From the NCBI GenBank assembly GCA_039583875.1, contig CM077150.1, positions 46,169,261-46,233,260 of the forward strand: a stretch of 64,000 bases of DNA, read 5' to 3'. The notes under the pieces are model-generated. The model did not search any database, had not been told where the DNA came from, and was given only the letters and a program-made list of their open reading frames with translations. The position numbers and the translations under genes were made by a program. This document shows, piece by piece, positions 1-10,388 of this stretch. Source of the stretch: Platanthera guangdongensis. Its lineage: Eukaryota > Streptophyta > Magnoliopsida > Asparagales > Orchidaceae. Every line of letters begins with the position of its first letter. Position 1 is the first letter of the stretch.

Positions 1-1081
1 GTTGCTCCCGCAACACCTTTGTCGGCTGAAAATATAAGATTGGTGGCTGAAGCGGTGTTGGCCGTGATTAATGCGCAGCCTGGGAGGCAAGCGCAGCAGC
101 CCGCTCCCGTGATGGAGCAAGAACCTCTGCAAGAGGCTGAGCCGAGGAGGGTGGAGCAAGTGATTGTGGAACCAATAGTGCCAAGGAGGGCAACTGAGAG
201 GCAGCTGAAGCATGTAATGAGCTTTAACCCTCCGCTATTCTCGGGGTTGGGAACCCCATCTCAGGCTGAAGACTGGCTCTCCAGGGTGAAGAGAGTCATG
301 ACAGCGACGGAGACGGAGGAGTGGCAGATGACCACCATCGCTACGTTCCTGCTGGACGGTGAAGCGAGGATGTGGTGGGAAGGTTTGGAGCTGCATCATC
401 TACGAGGTAGACAACTGATAGACGTTCCGATGGAAGAGTTCTCGGGATTGTTCTTGGCAAGATACCTCCCTTCTACTCAGAGGATTTCAATGGAGAATGA
501 GTTCCTGAGGTTGGTACAGGGTGAGAGGAGCGTGGATGAATATCTCCACGAGTTTACGCGGTTGAGTCGTTATGCGAGCTCTACCATCATGGATGAGGAG
601 CGCAAGACTAATCGTTTTTATGAAGGCTTGAGGGATGAGTTGAGACTGTTACTGTCGGGGCCGATGACGCAAGGTTTCTTAACCTTGGTCAATACTGCCC
701 GGTCCTTGGAGAAGGACATGAAGAGTGTGCAAGCGAAGAAAAGCTTGAGTGAAAAGAAATCTGAGTTCAGAGTGCCGACTGCTTCAAAGTCAGGCTATCA
801 GAGGACTTTCAAGAAGCATAGGACTTCGGGTCCAGCTCCTTCTGGCGCTTCTGGGGAGACTACAGGTCGGACCCCGGGTGCGTGCTTTACGTGTGGAAAG
901 ATGGGGCATTTCGCCCGTGATTGTTGGAGCAGACGTCCTAAGTCCGAGAGGAGGCCAGGAGCTACCTACGAAGAGAAGGGAAAGGCGGTGGAGTCGACCG
1001 CATCCCACTATGCTCCGGCCCAACCAAGGGTCTACAATCTTGGCCAACAGGAGGCCATTAAACAAGCCGATGTGGTGACAG
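1..1081 (+). CDS. gag: G1 Gag polyprotein, 5'-partial
   Basis: Encodes the capsid/nucleocapsid precursor that packages the element's RNA in cytoplasmic particles. The frame is open from base 1, so the true start lies upstream. The retrotransposon Gag core runs over roughly residues 60-230 of the visible protein, with the typical AEDWLSRV and MWWEGL words. A CCHC zinc knuckle, CFTCGKMGHFARDC, lies at 883-924. There is no internal stop. The coding end is taken at 1081, where a GT donor begins; without splicing the frame closes at a TAA at 1090-1092. Read through the proposed intron, it joins the pol frame at a glycine codon split by the junction. Confidence 0.9.
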
Positions 1082-1157
1082 GTACGGTTTAATTTATAGC
1101 AAGTTAATTTCTTTAAATACTTGTTATGTATATGTTACCTTACCACTGCTTGTTTAG
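1082..1157 (+). other. Putative spliceosomal intron between gag and protease (G1)
   Basis: This 76-nt segment begins GTACGG and ends TTGTTTAG, is clearly richer in A/T than the flanking coding DNA, and contains a stop in the gag frame. Its length is 1 modulo 3, so removing it is exactly what brings gag (frame 1) into the pol frame (frame 2). The junction splits a Gly codon (G|GA). Two other gypsy elements in the window (28643-28712 and 16086-16258) have a GT...AG segment at the same place. Splicing is an inference; no transcript is available. Confidence 0.65.
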
Positions 1158-4100
1158 GATTTGTTTTGATTTGTGAAAATCCGGCATGAGCACTCTTCGA
1201 TACGGGAGCTTCACACTCCTTCTTGTCCGAAGGATTTATATCACGCATCGGAGTCCCTTCTTCGATGGCGAAGGATAAGTTGGATGTGTTGTTGCCCAAT
1301 GGGTGTTCGATGCGAGCGGTTAGGATCTGCGATGTTAAGATTCGTATTGGAGAGCAGGAGTTCGACCTACGGGCGTCTTTACTGCCGTTAATGGAGTTCG
1401 ACGTCATATTTGGCATGGACTGGCTCTCGGAGCAGCAGGCCCATATAGATTGCGGTAGCAAGGAAGTAAAGCTGGGAGCGAGTCGTGAGACGACTTTTAC
1501 GGGCTTAAAGGGGTCGAGCAAGACGTTGATGTCTGCTCTTCAGGTGGTGAAGGCGGTTCGTGCTGGAGCAGAACTGTTCTTTACACTAGTGGAGGTTGCA
1601 AAGCCGAAGCCCTCTTTGGATTGTATTTCAGTGGTATCGGAATACCCTAATGTGTTCCCCGCAGATCTTCCTGGAGCCCCGCCTCAACGGGAGATAGATT
1701 TTGCGATCGAGCTAGTGCCAGGTGCAAAGCCTGTGTCACGATCTCCGTATCGGCTAGCGCCTAAGGAAATGGCGGAGCTGAAAGTTCAACTGCAAGAGTT
1801 GTTGGAGCAAGGGTATGTGCGCCCGAGTTCTTCGCCTTGGAGCGCACCGGTCCTCTTTGTTAAGAAGAAGGACGGAAGCTTGAGATTATGTATTGATTAT
1901 CGGGAGCTAAACAAGCTGACTGAGAAGAACAAGTACCCGATCCCCCGGATTGATGATCTCTTCGATCAGTTAGTCGGGTCGACGGTGTACTCGAAGTTGG
2001 ACCTCAAGGCTGGGTACTATCAGCTGCGAATAAGGGAGAGTAATATCCCGAAGACAGCGTTTAGTACGAGATACGGGCATTATGAGTTTACGGTCATGCC
2101 GTTTGGGCTGACTAATGTGCCGTCAGTATTCATGGACTTGATGAACAGGACGTTTAGGGAGTACCTGGACCATTTCGTGATCGTCTTCATCGACGATATT
2201 TTGGTGTACTCGCAAAGTGAGGAGGATCACTTCAAGCATCTCCATTTGGTGTTGGAGACACTCAGGAGAAACCAGTTGTATGCCAAGTTCTCGAAGTGCG
2301 AGTTTTGGCTATCCTCAGTGGCGTTCCTCGGGCATATAGTGAGTGGAGAGGGTATTGCTGTGGATCCAGCGAAGATTGTTGCGATACGGGAGTGGCCTGA
2401 GCTTGCTACGGTAGCAGAAGTCCAGAGCTTTTTGGGGCTTGCTGGCTATTATAGGCGCTTCGTAGAGAACTTCTCGCGGATAGCGTTACCTCTCACTACT
2501 TTGACGAGGAAGGATCATAAGTTCGTTTGGACGCCGGAGTGCGCGCGAGCTTTTGAGGAGTTAAAGTGTCGGTTGACCACGGCGCCTGTGCTGAGTTCGC
2601 CGGTTGGAACCGAAGGCTATGAGATATATAGCGATGCTTCAGGCAGCGGTTTGGGTTGCGTGCTACTGTAGCACGGAAGCGTGATAGCTTATGGCTCGAG
2701 ACAGCTAAAAGTGCACGAGAGGAATTATCCGGTCCATGACTTGGAGTTAGCGGCCGTGATTTTTGCCTTGAAGCTGTGGAGACACTATTTGTACGGTGTG
2801 AAGATTGATATCTACACCGATCACAAGAGTCTAAAGTACCTGATTGATCAGAAAGATCTGAATATGCGGCAGCGTAGGTGGATGGAGTTCCTGGGGGACT
2901 ATACATTCAAGATCCACTACGTGCCTGGCAAAGGGAATGCGGTTGCGGACGCGTTGAGTCGCCGAGCCCCAGCTCAAGCGAATTGGCTATCAGTGCATGA
3001 TGAGCGGTTGGTGCAGGAGCTGGAGGTGTTGGAGATTGTTTGTGTGGATAAGCAAGCAAGTGCTGAAGCAGTTCTGAATTGGACCGAAGTGCAATATGAC
3101 CTGGCTGATCGGATTCGACAGGCTTTGGATATGGATGCTCATATGAAGCAGTTCATGATAGAGGCTCTGGATGGGTCAAATTCCCAATTCGTCGTGGAGG
3201 ATGGATTGCTGTGGAGAGACGGTCGTCTGTGCGTCCCAAGCGTGGGCAATTTACGGGTGGAGTTGTTGTACGAGGCACACCATACCAAGTACTCGATTCA
3301 CCCGGGGAGCACGAAGATGTACCGCGACGTCAAGAAGCTATTTTGGTGGCCGGGTTTGAAAAAGGATGTGGCGCTATACGTAGCGAAGTGCCAAACCTGC
3401 GCCTTAGTAAAGGCGGAGTGCCAAAAGCCGGGAGGATTTCTTAAGTCCTTGCCTATTTCGGAGTGGAAATTTGACGACATCTCTATGGACTTTGTGCACG
3501 GTTTGCCAAGGTCGCAAAAGGGGAACGACGCCATCTGGGTGGTCGTGGATCGATTAACGAAGGTGTCGCATTTTATTCCGCATAGGAAGGACGATCCGGT
3601 GGAGAAGCTGGCAAAGCTTTATGTGGATAATATAGTACGGCTTCATGGTGTGCCCCGCAGCATCGTGAGTGACCGTGATGGGCGGTTCACGTCCAATGAT
3701 TGGAGGCTGGTGAAGCAAATATTGGGAACAAAGCTGAAGTTTAGCACAGCCTTTCACCCGCAAACGGATGGGCAGACCGAGAGGGTCAATAGAACCATGG
3801 AAGACATGCTTCGCATGTGTGTCTTGGACTTTGGAAAGCAATGGGAGGACCACCTTTATTTGGTGGAGTTCGCATACAACAACAGCTACCAAGCAAGTAT
3901 TCAGATGGCGCCTTTCGAGGCCCTATATGGTAGAAGATGTCGCACGCCGTTGTCTTGGTTAGAAACGGGCGAGTCGAAGTTGTATAAGTGATCGGAAGTG
4001 GATGATGCTACTTCTTTGGTGAGAACCATTCAGGAGAGGTTACTCATCGCTCAGGACCGGCAAGCAAAGTACTATAATGCCAAGCACAGGAACGTGGAGT

Positions 4101-4564
4101 TCGCTGTGGGTGATTATGTGTACCTAAAGATCAAGCCGTTCAAGGGTGTCTCGCGGGTGCGACGGTTGAAAAAGCTAAGCCCGAGGTACCTTGGACCGTT
4201 TGAGGTTCTGGAGCGAGTTGGAGAAGCGGCCTATAGGTTGAAGCTTTCGGTGGAGCTAAGTGGTTTACACGATGTGTTCCACATTTCGGTGCTTTGGAAG
4301 GCGGTGCAAGAGCCTACGCAAGTGATCGCGGTCGATCAAGTGCCGGTGGATAGTGGGCTAATGACAAAGGTCAAGCCCATGCGGATTGAGGACTCGGAGG
4401 TCAAGCGGCTACGCAATAAAGAGATCAGGATGGTCAAAGTTCGGTGGGACAATTGCGGTCGTGAGGAGCTCTCTTGGGAGCGAGAGCAGACTATGCTTGA
4501 CGAGTATCCGGAGTTGTTCCGCTCAGGTACAAATGTTGTTTTTGTATATCTTTCCTTTATGTAA
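1158..4564 (+). pseudogene. pol: G1 Pol polyprotein (PR-RT-RH-IN-chromodomain), three in-frame stops
   Basis: The whole pol is one reading frame. Protease: DTGASHSF at about 1199, then [10 protein letters not shown]. Reverse transcriptase: core about 1750-2450, with [23 protein letters not shown] and the catalytic FIDDILVYS. RNase H: from [10 protein letters not shown], with YTDHKSLKY and VADALSRR. Integrase: zinc-binding H/C residues ([10 protein letters not shown] ... [11 protein letters not shown]), then the DDE core with [16 protein letters not shown] and [12 protein letters not shown]. The C-terminus has the GPFEVLERVGEAAYRL and LHDVFHISVL words and ends in a chromodomain-like segment (VKVRWDNCGREELSWE). 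Stops interrupt it at 1187 (TGA), 2669 (TAG) and 3989 (TGA). Each is one C-to-T step from a sense codon (CGA, CAG, CGA), so this is a recently inactivated gene. Confidence 0.93.
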
Positions 4565-4585
4565 TTTCGTGGGCGAAATTGTTTT

Positions 4586-4598
4586 AAGAGGGGGAGAG
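4586..4598 (+). other. G1 polypurine tract
   Basis: The purine run AAGAGGGGGAGAG directly precedes the LTR start TGTAACG. It is the expected primer for plus-strand DNA synthesis. The matching tract of G3 (32146-32159) has the same form. Confidence 0.85.
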
Positions 4599-4666
4599 TT
4601 GTAACGCCCCGAAACTCAAAGGAGCAAAGGGGGATGTTTTGGGCCAGTTTTGGTTTCTGGCTGAAG

Positions 4667-5205
4667 GCACACGGCCTGGGACACGGGCGTGTCGCAGGGC
4701 GTGTCGACCCGTGTCGACACTTAGCCGTGAAATCGTCGAGTTATACTCGATGATTCGTCGAGAATGGGCACACGGCCTATGACACGGGCGTGTCGCAGGG
4801 CGTGTCGACCCGTGTCGACGATCGTCAAGGTGAAATCGTCGAGATTCACTCGACGATCGTCGAGTCAAGGCACACGGCCTAGGACACGGGCGTGTCCAAG
4901 GCCGTGTCATCGAGTCGTTGATCTTCCCTCGACGAAATGTCCCGTGTACACGGCCTGGGGGCCCAGGCGTGTCAAGGTGACACGGGCAAGGACACGGGCG
5001 TGTCCTCGAACCCGTGCAGTGCTCGGGTTGAAAACGGGAGAAAATCATGGGGTACACGGCCGCCTACACGACCGTGTCAGCTGGAACACGGGCGTGTCAG
5101 CTCAAACACGGGCGTGTTCGATACCCGTGTGCATGTCCAGGAGATTCGATTTTGACGGCGAATGCGGCACACGGCCCTGGACACGGGCGTGTGCCAGGCC
5201 GTGTT
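4667..5205 (+). repeat. Palindromic word array in G1 LTR U3
   Basis: Repeats of cacacggcct, GACACGGGCGTGTC, cgtgtcgacccgtgtcgac and cgtcgag / ctcgacgat follow each other at irregular spacing. Most words are self-complementary (GACAC...GTGTC, TCGA). This region of the LTR corresponds to the promoter-distal U3. Confidence 0.8.
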
Positions 5206-6554
5206 CGGTCCAGATTGGGCATTTCAGCCCCGAATCAAAGCCGTTCGTTTCCTTGATTGAAGATCCAATGGCTGGGGGTTGTTCCTGGGAGGATATACCC
5301 GGGAGTTGACTTGAAATCCATCATTTTTCTTACCTTTTCATCTCTCCAAACCCTTGGAGAAAGAAGAGCTAAGGCAAGAGGAAGAGGAGCTAGATCCGCC
5401 ATTGGAGGAGCTTCGGAGCTCCGAATCGCAAGCCGACTCCGGATCCACGGAGGCAACGCAAGTGCGGTGATTTCTATCCGATTACTTTTTGATGGCGCCA
5501 AAGAGGAACGCAAGGGTAACGATCCTCATCTTGAGCACTAATAGCTCTTTTTCTTAGCATAGGAAGCCCCCTCTCGTGAGTTTGCGGAGAGTTGGAGGCG
5601 TTCCTTCGGGTAGATATGTAAAGTCCCCGTTGTTTAGAGTCCGTATGCGAGAACGGACATAGGCATTTTGGTTGAAGCCTACCCGGACATGTTAGTCCGG
5701 ATCGGTGATGTTGCATTGCATAAGGCCGGAGAAGACTCCGTGCTATTGGGTGTTTTCGGGTTTTCTACGCGGTAGATTGCAGCAGGGAGCCTTGGGGACT
5801 AACCCAAAGGTGCACCCGGAAAACTGGGCGGATACGAGATCTTGCCAACTTGGTGGCCTGAGAGCCAACTTGAATATAACTGGGTTATGTGATTTGTGAT
5901 GGACACGGGACTCGGTGGAAGTTTGACCCGCGCATATGGCTTAAATTGTCGTTGTGACGTGAGCACGGGTTAGATGGAACCGTACCCGTTCTATGTCGTT
6001 CGGTTAAAGAGACCTAAAGGCACGTGGCACTTACCGTTGGCATAGAATAGGGTCTTCGGCGGTCGATGGCTTAAATTGACGTGACCAATGCCAGGAAGAC
6101 AAATTGCTCATAGGATTATCCGTCTGTTGGCGGAGGTGAGTCCGGAATTTTGGTGGCTTAAATTGACGCGACATGGACCGGTTCACCGAGAATGTGCCCT
6201 GAGTGCACGAGGCGTGTGGCCGTGCGAGCCAACGTCTGTGATGAAATGGCTTTAGTTATATGCATTGCTCGCTTATGCTAATGAAATGCAGGGAAGGAGC
6301 ATCGCCGCCCCGAGTTGGGGGCGGGATCATTATAATTTGGTCAGCATTGCTGACCATTGCCTTGTTTACCACTGTGCGGTGGTTTGTTGCTTGCAGGTGC
6401 AGCTGGACCAAGCGGTCAATAGCGGGCTAAAGCCCTTTTTGCGAAGCTGGCCCTTGAAGGCCCAAGTGGAAATGTTTTCTATTTTATTCATGTACGGTCG
6501 GCCTGCGTGCCGAGGTTGGTAAATCATGTAACAGACAAGTGAAACATTTTGTAA

Positions 6555-6566
6555 GGCCTTAAGGCC
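6555..6566 (+). repeat. Conserved 12-bp palindrome in gypsy LTR
   Basis: GGCCTTAAGGCC lies 235 bp before the LTR end. The same 12 bases occur at 27147-27158 (G3 5' LTR) and 13957-13968 (inverted LTR), about 180 bp from the end in both. Role unknown. Confidence 0.75.
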
Positions 6567-6801
6567 GATTTTGGGTATTTTGTATACATTCCTAAATGTT
6601 GTATTAGTGGACATTCATGCTCTTATGTTGGGTTCTTGTTTACAACTTATATAAACTGCTTCCGCTAGAATGCTCTGTGTAGGACGTTGAGATTGGTTGG
6701 ATGGTTTCCATAAGTAACCACCCGGTTTGTCTGTGGTATATGGCGTCGGGCCCCGGCCGGACCTACTACTATATGCTATGCGACGGATAGGGGGTGTTAC
6801 A

Positions 6802-8424
6802 GATGATCTTTTCGATCTGCTAGTTAGGTCAATTATGTATTTGAAGCTGGATTTGAAGTCTGGTTACTATCAGCTGAGAATCAGGGAAAGTGTCATTCCC
6901 AAGATGACGTTCAGTGCACGTTATGGGCATTACGAGTTCACGGTCATGCCTTTTGTGTTGACTAATGTGTCATCTGTATTTATGGACTTGATGAACCGGA
7001 CATTCAAGAAGTATTTGGATCAGTTCATGATAGTGTTTATTGATGATCTCTTGGTGTACTCCCAGTCTGGGTTTGATCATGTGGAGCATCTACAAATTGT
7101 TCTATAGACCCTGAGAAGCAATCAACTGTATGCCAAATTCTCTAAGTGTGAATTCTGGCTTTCTTCGGTCGCGTTCCTTGGGCACATCGTTAGTGTAGAG
7201 GGGATAGCGGTGGATTTAGCGAAGATTGTTGTGATTTGGGAGTGGCCTGTGTTGTCTTAAGTGGCAGAAGTCCAAAGTTTTCTGGGACATGCCGGCTACT
7301 ACAGGCACCTCGTGGAGAACATATTGCGGATAGCGATACATCTCACGACCCTAACGAGGAAGGATTAGAAGTTTTAGTGATCGCCAACATGCGTGCAAGC
7401 TTTTGAAGATTTGAAACGTTGTCTGACCACAGCGCCTATTTTATGTTCACCACGTGGGGTAGAGGCTATGAGATTTACAGCGATGCATCGGGGAGCAGCT
7501 TAGGTTGTGTGTTGTTACATCATGGAAGAGTAATTCGATATGGCTCGCGCCAATTGAAAGTACACAAGAGGAATTATCCGGTCCACGATTTGGAGTTTGC
7601 AGCCGTGATATTTGCCCTAAAGCTTTGGAGACACTACATGTAAGGCGTGAAGCTCGACATTTACATGACCGTAAGAGCCTGAAGTATCTGTTGGATTAGA
7701 AGGACCTAAATATGCGACAGCAGAGGTGGATGAAATTCCTTAGGGACTACACCTTCGAGATACACTGTGCACCTGAAACGGTAATGCAGTTGCGGGTGCG
7801 TTGAGTCATGGGGTTCCCTCATAGGCCAACTGGTTAAGGATGCATGATGAGCGTGTTGTTCAAGATCTGGAGGCCTTGGAGATGTCTTGCATCGATGGGA
7901 GGGCTAGTGCTAAAACACGATTGAACTGGACAAAAGCACAGTATGACATTGCTGATAGAGTTCGACAGGCTTTGGAGTTGGATGACACCATGAAGCAGCT
8001 CATCGCTGAGGCTTTGGATGGGTCTAATGCCCAATTTACTGTCCATGATGGGTTGTTATGGAAGGACAGTCGTTTGTGCATCCTAAGTGCGGGTAAGCTA
8101 CGGGAGGAATTGATGTACGAGGCGCATTGCACAAAGTACTCGATTCACCCAAGGAGCACAAAGATGTACAAAGACATAAAAAAGCTATTATGGTGGCTAG
8201 GACTGAAAATGACATAGCGATGTATATTACTAAGTGTCAAACTTGTGCTTTAATGAAGACCGAATGCCAGAAGCCCGGAGGATTCTTGAAGTCTTTTCCT
8301 ATACCAGAGTGGGAGTTCAACGACTTATCCATGGATTTCATGCATGTTTTACCAAGATCGTAGAAGTGAAATGACGTCATATGGGTGATCGTAGATCGTT
8401 TGACGAAAGTGTCACACTTCATCC
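6802..8424 (+). pseudogene. pol: G2: gypsy RT-RNase H-integrase fragment, left part
   Basis: Decayed pol of the same gypsy group as G1. It starts inside the RT at DDLFDLL, because G1 inserted there, and runs through [20 protein letters not shown], the RNase H ([29 protein letters not shown]) and into integrase (zinc-finger segment CQTCALMKTECQKPGG, then [11 protein letters not shown]). It has many stops (first at about 7105) and frame changes (near 7440, 7670 and 8215), so it is not functional. It breaks off at cttcatcc, where copia element C1 begins, and resumes at 13721. The 5' half lies left of the window beyond G1. Confidence 0.88.
8420..8424 (+). repeat. Left target-site duplication of C1 (catcc)
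   Basis: catcc directly precedes the LTR start TGG at 8425 and recurs directly after the right LTR at 13721-13725. It marks a 5-bp duplication and a complete C1 insertion. Confidence 0.9.
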
Positions 8425-8797
8425 TGGTAAAAGTATCGAACATGCAACAACAAACGGATAGAATTTTGAATAATTGAAATTTTATTATCCAAAAAAGATA
8501 TCATTTACAAAGGTATGACCTCCCTTTTATAGAATGGAGGAGATATGAGAGAGTATAAACAAACAATGTGGGACTAAACATGTACAGGGCTGAGCGGCTA
8601 GAAACAAAGGAGACCGCACAGGCCGCGCGGTTAGATGGATGGGTTAACCGCTCGGCAACTCCAGCAGGATAAGAACAAGCCGCAATGGGAGACCGATAGA
8701 CCGCCCGGTCTCCAAGCTCCTGAGTGAGACCGTCAGACCGCTCGGTCAACAAACCGCCAGACAAGACCGCAAGGCCGCCCGGTCCAATACTTCAACA
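8425..8797 (-). repeat. C1 3' LTR (left copy)
   Basis: Starts TGGTAAAAG and ends TTCAACA. It is nearly identical to 13349-13720. The part at 8600-8785 is rich in imperfect palindromes of the form GACCG...CGGTC, in what is the U3 of this minus-strand element. Confidence 0.92.
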
Positions 8798-8815
8798 CTC
8801 CCCCTCAAGCTGGAG
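8798..8815 (-). other. C1 polypurine tract
   Basis: On the minus strand this reads CTCCAGCTTGAGGGGGAG, directly upstream of the 3' LTR start TGTTGAAG. It is a typical copia tract. Confidence 0.88.
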
Positions 8816-10361
8816 CATAGATATCAATCATGCCCAGCTTGTCACAAATGTGGAAGAAGGAAGTAAAGACCGGCTTTGTGAAGATATCTGTTAATTCCTT
8901 GTCAGAGGTGACAAACGGAGTACAAATCTGTTTCTTCAAAATCTCTTCCCGAATGAAGTGGCAGTCAGCCTCTATATGCTTTGTTCTCTCATGGAAGACC
9001 GAATTTCTGGATATGTATATAACGGCCTTGTTGTCACAGAACATAGGAAGAGGATAGTCATAGACCTCTCCTAGGTCAAGCATAAGAGGCCGCAACCACT
9101 TTAAATCACACGTGGTTGACGCCATACTCCGGTATTTTGCTTCTGCACTGGATCTAGAGACAACAGACTGTTTCTTGATCTTCTAACTCACAATATTTCC
9201 TGCAACAAAAGTACAAAAACCTGATGTGGACTTACGATCGCCTTTATCATCCGCATAGCTTGAATCTGAGTAGGCCTCAACCCTTAGATGACCATTCTTC
9301 TGAAAGATTTGCCCTTTTCCTGGTGCTGCTTTGACATACTCTAAAATCCTCAAGGCATACTGAAGATGACACTCCCTGTGAGCTTGCATAAACTGACTGA
9401 CCTTGCCTACATCATAGGAGATGTCGGGTCTAGTCACTGTGAGATAGATGAGTTTGCCTACCAAACGTCTGTACCTTGTGACATCAGATAGAAGAGGCGA
9501 GTCATCCATCCACGTTTTGTCTTCCCCAATAGCCATGGGAAACCGAGCCGGTTTGGCACCTGTCAATCCTGCTTCTTGTAGAAGATCTAGGGCATACTTC
9601 CGTTGGGAGAGAACCAACGAGTCAGGTTTCCGAGAGATTTCTATCCCCAAAAAGTATTTCGGGGAGCCCATATCCTTCGTGACCAAGTGTTGACGGAGGT
9701 GCTTCTTCGTCAAGTCCACTCCATCTTGGTCATCGCCAGTAAGAAGAATATCGTCCACATATACTGCCAAAATCACCAGTCCCGAGGCCGTTTTGCGAAT
9801 GAATAAGGAGTGATCGGTCGAACTCCTTTTAAAGCCGATGGTAGCCACAATACCACTGAATTTGTCGAACCATGCCCGAGGGCTCTACTTTAGGCCATAA
9901 ATGGCCTTCTTCAAACGGCATACGCGTGTCTCCCCCTGAGCAACATACCCAGGAGGTTGCTCCATGTAGACGTCCTCCTGAAGATCGCCATAGAGAAAGG
10001 CATTCTTGACATCAAGCTGGGAAATAGCCCAATCCCGGTTAACTGCCACAGAGAGAAGAACCCGGATGGTGCTGAGGCGAGCAACCGGAGAAAAAGTGTC
10101 AAAGTAATCAACGCCGTAAGTCTGAGTGAAGCCTTTGTCCACCAGCCGGGCCATGTAGCGATCCACAGTGCCATCGGGGCGAAATTTCACAACAAAGACC
10201 CAGCGACAGCCAACCACATCAGTGCCCACGGGAGGAGGAACAAGGGTCCAGGTACGCCTTTTAGTAAGAGTAGCCATCTCTTCATCCATGGCAGATTTCC
10301 AATGAGGGATAGCAAGAGCCTCCTGGTAGGTGCGGGGAGTAGAAGTAGCGGAGATAGCCAA
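8805..10361 (-). pseudogene. pol: C1 reverse transcriptase and RNase H
   Basis: The minus strand carries the RT start ([25 protein letters not shown], the [12 protein letters not shown] block), then the catalytic YVDD at 9750-9761 inside AVYVDDILLTGDD, then LVGKLIYLTVTRPDISY, then RNase H (AYSDSSYADDKGDRKSTSGF and, near the end, FCDNKAVIYI and RTKHIEADCHFIREE). Stops lie at 9885-9887 and 9183. Their contexts (GLK-stop-SPRAWF and NIVS-stop-K) suggest CAG-to-TAG and TGG-to-TAG changes. It is in frame with the integrase, protease and gag to its right, so the parent was one polyprotein. It ends just before the polypurine tract. Confidence 0.92.
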
Positions 10362-10388
10362 AGCAAAACACCTGCGAGAAGGAGAAAG

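Larger units (their letters stand above)
1..6801 (+). mobile_element. G1: Ty3/gypsy chromovirus (Tekay/Del-like), 5' end outside window
   Basis: The order is gag, short intron, protease, reverse transcriptase, RNase H, integrase, chromodomain-like tail, polypurine tract and 3' LTR. The 5' LTR and primer site lie left of the window. Integrase behind RNase H defines the gypsy order, and the tail after integrase points to a chromovirus. The right flank (6802 onward, starting gatga) is the RT of another gypsy element, so G1 is a nested insertion. The matching target duplication should lie upstream of the window. Pol is one frame with only three stops, which suggests a fairly recent element. Confidence 0.93.
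4600..6801 (+). repeat. G1 3' LTR (2202 bp)
   Basis: Starts TGTAACGCCCC right after the polypurine tract and ends TGTTACA, where the RT coding sequence of element G2 begins abruptly. The first 600 bp (U3) are full of short GC-rich palindromic words. A perfect palindrome, GGCCTTAAGGCC, lies at 6555-6566, and a GGGCCCCGGCCGG block lies about 50 bp from the end. Both are shared with the G3 LTR and the inverted LTR at 13776. ORFs inside the LTR come from the repeats and are not genes. I see no convincing TATA box. Confidence 0.9.

Noticed and set aside
4764..5309. Open frames of up to 181 codons inside the G1 LTR (and similar ones at 24844-25295 and 32098-32904)
   Set aside because: They arise on both strands from palindromic GC-rich words lacking stops, and are not conserved between LTR copies.
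1..6801. Endogenous pararetrovirus origin for the gypsy-like pol segments
   Set aside because: Integrase, chromodomain-like tail, LTRs, polypurine tract and a target-site junction show an LTR retrotransposon; no movement protein or viral coat is seen.
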